Source: Amborella trichopoda (Eukaryota; Streptophyta; Magnoliopsida; Amborellales; Amborellaceae). From it: a DNA stretch of 64,000 nucleotides. The stretch is from the NCBI RefSeq assembly GCF_000471905.2, contig NW_006499207.1, forward strand, positions 328,461-392,460. Reading direction: 5' to 3'. The notes beneath the pieces are model-generated. The model made no database searches. It was not told the origin of the DNA and was given only the letters and a program-made list of their open reading frames with translations. Shown in pieces: positions 56,876 to 64,000 of this stretch. Numbering within the stretch: position 1 is the first letter of the stretch; every line of letters begins with the position of its first letter. A program made the translations under genes and the position numbers.

Positions 56876-58289
56876 ATTAAAATTATGCAATTCATAATGC
56901 AATAGGGCATTCATCATAATCACACTTCCATGTCATAGCAAACCTAACTTCATTATCATGCATGTTCACCTGCTCTTGCAATTGGGGTCCTAACTATTGG
57001 AAAATTTAGTGTTTGAAGATGGTTCCAAAATCAATTTCATACCAAACACACCTATCCCTCACTTGGAAATGGTTTAGAGACAACAGGGTTCCGTTTCATC
57101 TATTAAGGTTCAAGAAAATGAGGGTCAACTACTGCCCCCTCGCTGTGTATAGTGGACATCAATGTACCCTGCTTCAAATTATTATAACATTCACACCGTA
57201 AGGCAACTTGTGACAGGTATAGAATAAAAGTTTAACTTGAGACATATATCTTTCTAAAAACCCTATTTTGAAGCATTTGGATTCCATTTGGTGTTTCAAA
57301 AATTCGTGGCAAACAAGGTGATAGTCATGATTTTCATCAATAATGCCTACAGTGACATACCTTCATGAAACAAGGTATAACGTTCAATCTAGGACGCTTT
57401 TCAAAATATTTTATGCATGCAAATTTTAGCTCATTCAATGATCTTTCAAATGGCTGTGTTTTTGCTAAAAATGAACTTCATTTAGCTAGCTAAAATCAGT
57501 GACCACAATGGTATAAATGAAAAATCCAGGAAAACAGTCAATAATGATATAACTTCCCTTTTTGAAACATAACTTCATTTTTGTAAATAATTTCAGCGAT
57601 AGATAAAAACAAAAATTTTAATAGACTCGTAAATATTTCCAATGAGGGTGATTGGAAGTCAATCGAACCCAATTTGTCTGATCAAAAACCTCTTACAGGA
57701 ACATGCAAACTTCTGTAATTTTACAGTGGCACACAACAGGTCTCAAGCATACATTCCATGATCTTCATTTCATGGTGAGGAACTTGATAAGAACCATTCT
57801 CTCACAGTGTGAACACGTACATATTCAAGCACAACATGCATTTCTTACATAATCTTAGAATCATGCATTCATTCTTGACATTCACCATTATCATAGGACA
57901 AGAGCCCTAATTTCTATCATCACATTTCTTACATCACATACACTTTCATTCTCATTTTATATGCATAAATTTCATGCATCCTTACAAATATCACGCAATG
58001 GTGATGGATCAACTTACCTAAACAACAATGGTGTCTTCTCCACTCCTCTCCTCACAGCTCTTACCGTCCCAGTAGTGGCTGCCCACCTTATGTCTTAGAG
58101 ACAGAGAGAGAGAGATATGAAGTAAGAATGAGTGGTAAGGATGAGGAAGGGAGCTGAAGAACTCTTGGGTTGAGGTGGCTGGCCAAGTATCACCAATAGA
58201 CTGCAAAAATCTGGACATATTGCACTCAAACAACATGCATTTGATAAGTGGCATACACAACTCATAGATGTCAGAGACACAGCCGGCAC

Positions 58290-58575
58290 GGCACACAAAT
58301 CCACCCAGCGCTGGCTTTCCAACCGGTGCTGGCCTCTTCACACAAATCCACCCAGCGCGGGCTGTTTCATCTAGCGCTGGCCGCATCACACAAATACATC
58401 CGACGCTTTCTCTTCCAACCAGCTCTGACCTCTTCTCCAACTCACTCGGTGCTGGCCTCTTCACACAAATCCACTCATCGCTGGCTCTTCCAACCGGCGC
58501 TGGCCTCTTCTCCAACTCACCCATCGCTGACACTTCCAACCGGCGCTGGCCTCTTCTCTAACTCTCCCAATGCTG
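58290..58575. repeat. GCGCTGGCC minisatellite in the element 4 LTR
   Basis: About seven half-units alternating CCGGCGCTGGCCTCTTC and ACACAAATCCACCCAGCGC or CTCCAACTCACC segments, roughly 42-46 bp per full unit. A similar array begins at 63,825. Confidence 0.88.
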
Positions 58576-58642
58576 GCTACAACCTCAGCCTCCCTATCTC
58601 GCCGTGCCTTCTAACTGACCGGGAAAATTTTTGATCGTCACA

Positions 58643-58660
58643 CCATCGCCCCCTAAAAAA
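58643..58660 (-). other. Polypurine tract of chromovirus element 4
   Basis: The minus strand reads TTTTTTAGGGGGCGATGG directly before the LTR start TGTGACG. Confidence 0.75.
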
Positions 58661-58689
58661 CGATTTCGTCCTCAAAATCATTAGTTGAA

Positions 58690-60278
58690 TAAATGGGGGT
58701 ACAAGGCCCGGATTTCATCGTCTCTCTCCCGCCTTGATTCTTCCCTCAAGTGACACTACCATGAAATCCGGACTAGAGGAATCTCCTTGTGACGCAATAT
58801 CTGGACTCTTCTATCTAGGATCTCAATAGATTATTCTATAAAAGTTAAATCCTCCCTGATCAGGATCGGCTCATACTTTAGAACGTGGGATGGATCGGGC
58901 TGATACTTTCTTAATAATGACACATGAAACATGTTATGAACATTAGCCAATTCGGGCGGTTGGGCCAATCAATATGCCACGACTCCAATCCATTCTAAAA
59001 TTTGAAAGGGTCCAATAAACTGTGGACTCAGTTTCCCCTTCTTTTCAAATCCCATTATGCCTTTAGTTGGTGATACTTTCAGAAAAACCCGATCACCCAC
59101 CACAAATTCAAGTTCCCTTGTCTGATTGTCGGCATAACTCTTCTGTCGACTTGGAACCGTTCTAAGTCTTTCTTGAATAAAAGCGATCTTTTCTGAGGTC
59201 ATTTGAACAATCTCTAATCCCAACATTCTTCTCTCACAGACCTCATCCCAACATATGAGCGATCTACACTTCCTCCCATACAATGCCTCAAAAGGCGCCA
59301 TCTGGAAACTGGCCTCGAAACTGCAAACTCTATCAAGGCCAAGTGATCATCCCAATTTCTCTTGAAATCTGAAACACAAGCCCTCAACATATCTTCCAGG
59401 GTCTGTATAGTCCTTTCGGAATGTCCATCAGTTTGGGGATGGAAAGACTGTCCTTTCGGATTGTCTACCAGTCGGTCCCCATAGCCGACTGCAGGCTATG
59501 CCAAAACCTTGATGTATCTATCAGACACAATACTAACAAGCACCCCATGCAGTCTTACAATGTCCTTGATGTGTAATTGGGCCAACTTATCCATGGTATA
59601 AGTAGTATGGACTGGCAAGAAATGAGCAGCTTTAGCGAGCCGATCTACAATGACCCAAATATTATCATGCCCCGAACTTGATCTCAGCAGGACAGACACG
59701 AAGTCCATATTTAAGTGCTCCCACTTCAGTTCTGGCACAGGTAAGGGCTGTAATTGTCCCTCATGTTTTTGATATTCAGCTTTCACTATCTGATAGGTTA
59801 TGCACTTGGAAACAAATTGTTCTATCTCTATCTTCATGTTATTTCATAAAAAGACTCTTTTTAGATCCTGATACATCTTTGTGCGTCCTGGATGCACTTA
59901 ATAACGGGTGTGATGTGCCTCTTCTAAAATAGCCCTTTTACCTTTTCATTGTTAAGAACACAAACCCGTCCCTCGAATCTCAACATTTCATCATTGCCCA
60001 AGACAAAGTCCTCCTTACCGTCCGGCCTTATTTCCTCAAAAATTTTCATGAACTGAGGATCCTCCTTTTGCACTACCCGGATCAAGGGGCATCAAATGAT
60101 TCCTTTCCCAGCATCAAGGGGAGATCTGGATGCCACTCTACTGCATCTTCTAGTAGCTTCATCTCTCAGACAAGCATGTTAGCCATTGACACCACCGGCT
60201 TCCTACTTAAAGCATCTGCCACAACAGTAGTCTTACCCGGTAAGTAATTGATGGTACAATCGTAATCATTGAGCAAGT
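58690..60278 (-). pseudogene. Chromovirus pol 3' part: RNase H end, integrase, chromodomain
   Basis: Reading from 60,278: RNase H end (LLNDYDCTINYLPGKTTVVA, DALSRKPV), then FVLGNDEMLRFEGRVCVLNN, EEAHHTRY.VHPGRTKMY and CITYQ (the second Cys of the zinc finger is Tyr). Integrase core: WEHLNMDFV, WVIVDRLAKAAHFLPVHTTY, VSIVSD, then, after a deletion near 59,500, [19 protein letters not shown]. So Asp, Asp and Glu positions are all present. C-terminal: [20 protein letters not shown] (59,301), KSYADNQTRELEFVVGDRVF, LSPQFIGPFQILEWIGVVAY, HNMFHVSLLRKY. The tail at 58,690-58,790 (VRISW..HLREESRRERDDE then ALYPHLF) is a degenerate chromodomain end. Stops and at least two frame changes are present. Confidence 0.87.
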
Positions 60279-60341
60279 CCAAAACATACAATGAAAGTCA
60301 TCAAAGGATGACCTTTTAACCTCTCAACTTCAAGCTTCAAG
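60279..60341 (-). repeat. 63-bp piece of chromovirus LTR
   Basis: It matches 55,694-55,757 and 60,840-60,900 (CAAAACATACAATGAAAGTC, CTTCAAGCTTCAA). It lies between chromovirus RNase H and the duplicated integrase end of element 3. Confidence 0.75.
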
Positions 60342-60690
60342 GTTCGCTCATTCGCTAGTGGAGATCTGGTCTTAGTAGTCAAGAGACCGATTGTCAAGCG
60401 TGGGCACCGCAAAGAAAAGTTCGAACCCAAGTGGGAAGGTCCCTTCATAGTAAAAAAGGTCACGCCAAACGGGGCCTATATTCTGGCAAACTCTGATGGA
60501 GAAGAGGCAATGCCCCCTATCAATGGGTGATACCTAAGGAAGTAATATCCCTGATGTGCTCTCAAAATGCGGAGCATGCAGTAAAAAGAAATAAATAGAA
60601 AAGAAAAAATAGCAACCCAAATAAAAAGAAATTCATTTATTTTATTGCAAAACCCGTTATCAGGGACGTTATAGATTTAATATCCATCAA
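60342..60690 (+). pseudogene. Duplicate of the element 3 integrase C-terminus and 3' flank
   Basis: It matches 54,958-55,310 closely. It encodes SGDLVLVVKRPIVKRGHRK, KFEPKWEGPFIVKKV, ANSDGEEAMPPING and the terminal stop at 60,543-60,545. It is less decayed than the first copy: the Trp before EGPF is intact, though a TGA at 60,528 replaces the Arg codon of NGRYLRK. The final part is A-rich and joins LTR sequence through a poly(A) run at 60,689-60,702. Confidence 0.82.
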
Positions 60691-61591
60691 AAAAAAAAAA
60701 AATTATCCATCAAAAAAACTAACAATTCCAAAAGTATAGCCATCACATTCATCCAACATTAAAAAAAGTCTTTCCAATTCCATCAAGGCACTACTGGCAT
60801 AAATACACAAAATGAGGTACGCCACACATTACTGAGACATCCAAAACATACAATGAAAGTCATCAATGGATGACTTTTTAACCTCTCGACTTCAAGCTTC
60901 AAATCCCCAATGGTCACCCACCTTAAGCACAGGTGTCAACACTCTTCACTCTACAGTTATGAAAATAAGATGGAATGAGCTAACAACCCAATAAGTAGAT
61001 CTATACCATTGCATTCCAACTAGCAAAATACTAATAACAAATACGCAACACACATATAAGTACATATACACATGTATCAAATAAAGTCCCTCAACATGCT
61101 TCTCAACACTCTAACAGAAATATGAAAAAGGCAGTTCAATATGTAATGCATAAGTCACAATTGCTTTTCATAAAGTAGAGTAATAAAGACAGCATATCAC
61201 AATTACAGGTAAAAGTTCACGCATAAAGCATAAATAAGTCAGCCAAATAGGTCTATCTACTCGGGAAGTAGAAGCCGCATCGGTCAGGCTAAGCCAATCC
61301 TGAACTTGGGACTTCTACCCTCACTTAAGAGGTGGACCATGACAAGTGGAAGATCCACTTCGTAAGGCCCTCACACACGCACACATCCCCTGTGTGCCTT
61401 GGGGTTTTTGATAAGCAGAGGCCTTGCAAGACACTACCCTCTCCTTGCACCCTTTTGGCAAGAGGGCGTTACACTACCATTAGGTGACCCAATGTGTAGT
61501 GCCCACATAGATTTGGGGGGTGCAATCCTCCCAACTACTCACATCCTGAGTCCCGTCCTATCATGGGGAGCTAAGGAAAAATCGCGGCTGC

Positions 61592-62470
61592 CAACACCAT
61601 CATTCACACAGTAGGTACCCTTTCATAAAACATAATAACATCGCAGCTGCCAATACCATCATTCACACAGTAGGTACCCTTTCACATATAGAATATGCAT
61701 CATGATACCATCATGCACACAGTAGCTATCCATTCACATATAGCACNNNNNNNNNNNNNNNNNNNNNNNNNNNNNNNNNNNNNNNNNNNNNNNNNNNNNN
61801 NNNNNNNNNNNNNNNNNNNNNNNNNNNNNNNNNNNNNNNNNNNNNNNNNNNNNNNNNNNNNNNNNNNNNNNNNNNNNNNNNNNNNNNNNNNNNNNNNNNN
61901 NNNNNNNNNNNNNNNNNNNNNNNNNNNNNNNNNNNNNNNNNNNNNNNNNNNNNNNNNNNNNNNNNNNNNNNNNNNNNNNNNNNNNNNNNNNNNNNNNNNN
62001 NNNNNNNNNNNNNNNNNNNNNNNNNNNNNNNNNNNNNNNNNNNNNNNNNNNNNNNNNNNNNNNNNNNNNNNNNNNNNNNNNNNNNNNNNNNNNNNNNNNN
62101 NNNNNNNNNNNNNNNNNNNNNNNNNNNNNNNNNNNNNNNNNNNNNNNNNNNNNNNNNNNNNNNNNNNNNNNNNNNNNNNNNNNNNNNNNNNNNNNNNNNN
62201 NNNNNNNNNNNNNNNNNNNNNNNNNNNNNNNNNNNNNNNNNNNNNNNNNNNNNNNNNNNNNNNNNNNNNNNNNNNNNNNNNNNNNNNNNNNNNNNNNNNN
62301 NNNNNNNNNNNNNNNNNNNNNNNNNNNNNNNNNNNNNNNNNNNNNNNNNNNNNNNNNTTTCACATATAGCATAAGCATCATGATACCATCATTCAATGAT
62401 AGGTATCCAATCACATATAGCATAAGCATCATGATACCATTATTCACACAGTAGGTATCCATTCACATAT
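61592..62470. repeat. 52-bp minisatellite containing an assembly gap
   Basis: Units of the same kind as 56,453-56,875 on both sides of the N run. The array length is therefore unknown. Confidence 0.9.
61747..62357. other. Assembly gap, 611 N
   Basis: An undetermined run of N. Open frames spanning it have no meaning. Confidence 1.
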
Positions 62471-63642
62471 AACATAAGCATTATTAAAATCATGCAATTC
62501 ATAATGAAACAGGGCATTCATCATATTTACGCTTACATGCAAAGCCTAACTTCATTATCATGGATATTCACGTGCTGTTGCAATTGGGGTCCTAACTTTT
62601 GGACCATTTAGTGTTTTAAGATGGATCCAAAATCCGTTTCGTACCAAATACACTTATCCCTCATCTACCCCCCAACCCCCCCTCCCGGCGCTGTGTATGA
62701 AGGACAACAACATACTCTGCTTCAAATCATTATAACATTCAAACCGTAAGGCAACTTGTGACGGGTACAAAATAAAATTTTAAGCCAAGACATATATCTT
62801 TCTAACAAACCAAGTTTTAAAGAATTTTGATTCTGTTTTGTGGTTGAAAAATTCGTGGCAAACAAGGTGATAGTTCTGATTTTCATCAATACTGCCCACA
62901 GTGATATACTTTCATGAAGCATGGTATAACTTTCAATCAAGGACAATTTTTAAAATAGTTTCGGGATGCAAATATTGGCCCATTCAAATATCTTTCAAGT
63001 GGCTATGGTTTGGCTGAAAATGAACTTCGTTTGGCTAGCTAAAATCAGTGACCGCAGTGGAATAAATGAAAAATCTAGGAAAACAGTCAATAATGATATA
63101 CCTTCCCATTTTGAAACATAACTACATTTTTGTAAATAATTTCAGCAATGGGTAAAACAAACATTTTACTAGACTCATAATATTTCCAATGGGGGTGGTT
63201 TGATGTCAATCAGAACCCATTTAACTATTCAAAAGCCTCTTACAAGAATATGCAAACTTTTAGAATTTCACAGTGGCATACAACATGTCTCAAGCATACA
63301 TTCCATGATCTTCATTTCATGGTGAGGCACTTGATAAAAACCATTCTCTCACAGTTTGAACACACACATAATCACGCATAGCATGCAATTCTTACATAAT
63401 CTAAGAATCATGCATTCATTATTTACATTCACCATTATCATAGAACAAGAGCTCCAATTTCTATCATCACATTTCTTACATCACATACACTTTCATTCTC
63501 ATTTTATATGCATAAATTCCATGCATCCTTACGACTATCATGCAATGGTGATGGATCCACTTACCTAAACAACAATGGTATTTTCTCCACTCCACTCCTC
63601 ACAGCTCTCACCCTCCCAACAGTGGCTGTCAACCTTGTGTCT

Positions 63643-63661
63643 TGGAGAGAGAGAGAGAGAG
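63643..63661. repeat. (GA)n microsatellite
   Basis: A short GA run; the equivalent run in the other LTR copy is at 58,099-58,113. Confidence 0.9.
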
Positions 63662-63824
63662 ATGAAGTAAGAATGAGTGGTACGGGTGAGGAAGGGGGCT
63701 TAAGTACTCTTGGGTTGAGGTCGCTACCCAAGTGTAACCAAGAGACTATAAAAAAATCGGGACATGTGGCACTCAAACAGCATGCATTTGACAAGTGGCA
63801 TACACAACTCATGCATGTCAGAGA

Positions 63825-64000
63825 CACAACCGGCGCTGCACACAAATGCACCCAGTGGTGGCTCTTCCAACCGGCACTGACCTCTTCTCCAACTCACCTG
63901 GTGCTGACACTTCCAATCGAAACTGGCCTCTTCACTCAAATCCATCCGGTGCTGGATTTTCCAACCAGTACTGGCCTCTTCTCCAATTCACTCGGCGCTG
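63825..64000. repeat. GCGCTGG minisatellite, start of array
   Basis: The same array type as 58,290-58,575, cut by the window edge. Confidence 0.85.

Larger units (their letters stand above)
55427..58642 (-). repeat. 3' LTR of chromovirus element 4, 3,216 bp
   Basis: On the minus strand it begins TGTGACGATCAAAA at 58,642 and ends GGGTTTGTGACA at 55,427. It contains two minisatellites and a poly(A/T) run at 55,545-55,562. The plus copy at 26,831-29,578 and the copy at 60,691-64,000 are homologous over most of its length. No TATA box was assigned with confidence. The frame at 58,018-58,539 runs through the GCGCTGG array and is not a gene. Confidence 0.88.
55427..60278 (-). mobile_element. Chromovirus element 4 (Tekay/Del-like), 3' half
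   Basis: A minus-strand element. From the right: end of RNase H, integrase, chromodomain-like tail, polypurine tract, 3' LTR. It is broken at 60,278, where a 63-bp LTR piece and a duplicated piece of element 3 follow. The five bases before its LTR are GGTTT; the partner duplication would lie outside or is lost. Confidence 0.8.
60691..64000 (-). repeat. Second chromovirus LTR copy, incomplete
   Basis: Collinear with 55,565-58,447 of the element 4 LTR at an offset of about 5,550 (for example the AACAACAATGGT segment at 58,021 and 63,571). It lacks the last ~140 bp of the LTR on the left, has an N gap in the 52-bp minisatellite, and runs off the window before the expected LTR start near 64,195. 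No gene. Confidence 0.85.

Noticed and set aside
58018-58539. 173-codon open frame on the minus strand with repeated RPAP-type motifs
   Set aside because: The repetition comes from the GCGCTGGCC minisatellite in the chromovirus LTR; the frame starts in non-coding LTR sequence.
61695-62462. Open frames of 224 and 242 codons on both strands
   Set aside because: They consist almost wholly of N translated as unknown residues.
1-64000. Host genes, tRNA, rRNA, microRNA precursors or an unknown defence system
   Set aside because: Every coding signal found belongs to a retrotransposon. The inverted LTR pair at 20,077-25,153 is far too long for a microRNA precursor, and no cloverleaf tRNA sequence was recognised.

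Overview
This window is intergenic DNA from a flowering-plant genome. It is almost entirely nested and broken LTR retrotransposons, and I found no intact host gene, rRNA, tRNA or CRISPR array. The plant origin is inferred from the element types: Ty3/gypsy elements of the Tat/Ogre kind (gag, RT, RNase H and integrase motifs, tRNA-Arg-like primer sites, antisense extra gene) and Ty3/gypsy chromoviruses of the Tekay/Del kind (initiator-Met primer site, CCHC gag, chromodomain). All coding regions carry stops or frameshifts.

Layout. 1-3,097: remnant of a plus-strand Tat-type element (LTR end, primer site, damaged RT). 3,098-4,267 and 25,154-26,440: two flanks of an old minus-strand member of a second Tat-like family (family T), split by a younger insertion. 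4,268-25,153: that insertion, element 1 (minus strand, family T), with both LTRs, gag, no pol, and an antisense (plus-strand) plant-mobile-domain gene with its own TATA-like promoter. Its 5' LTR was hit by a 2,484-bp solo LTR of the same family with a perfect 5-bp target-site duplication (20,072-22,565). 26,441-29,578: plus-strand chromovirus remnant (RT joined to an LTR). 29,579-42,564: element 2 (minus, family T; truncated 3' LTR, 3' internal repeats, RT, gag, primer site, 5' LTR). 42,565-44,805: minus-strand chromovirus gag/protease and part of its 5' LTR. 44,806-55,426: element 3 (plus, family T), the most complete copy (5' LTR, primer site, gag, RT, RNase H, integrase). 55,427-60,278: chromovirus element 4 (minus; 3' LTR, PPT, chromodomain, integrase, end of RNase H). 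60,279-64,000: a partial duplicate of the element 3/element 4 junction plus most of another chromovirus LTR, with a 611-bp assembly gap inside a 52-bp minisatellite.

Comparing the copies defines family T. Its LTR is about 2.5-2.9 kb, begins TGTTGGA and ends near CCTAACCA. The primer site lies 2 bp after the LTR, and the gag start codon lies 64-65 bp after the primer site in all three copies. Gag carries three repeated C-x2-H-x4-H-x4-C modules. A 3.4-5 kb tandem-repeat-rich segment lies between the polypurine tract and the coding region, and it contains a TATA box facing opposite to the element. The antisense plant-mobile-domain gene is the most notable content. I see no evidence for a new defence or regulatory system; the value of the window is its reconstructable nested retrotransposon biology.

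Limits: boundaries without a target-site duplication or a TG/CA end are approximate (tens of bases). Identities were judged by eye, and no database comparison was possible.
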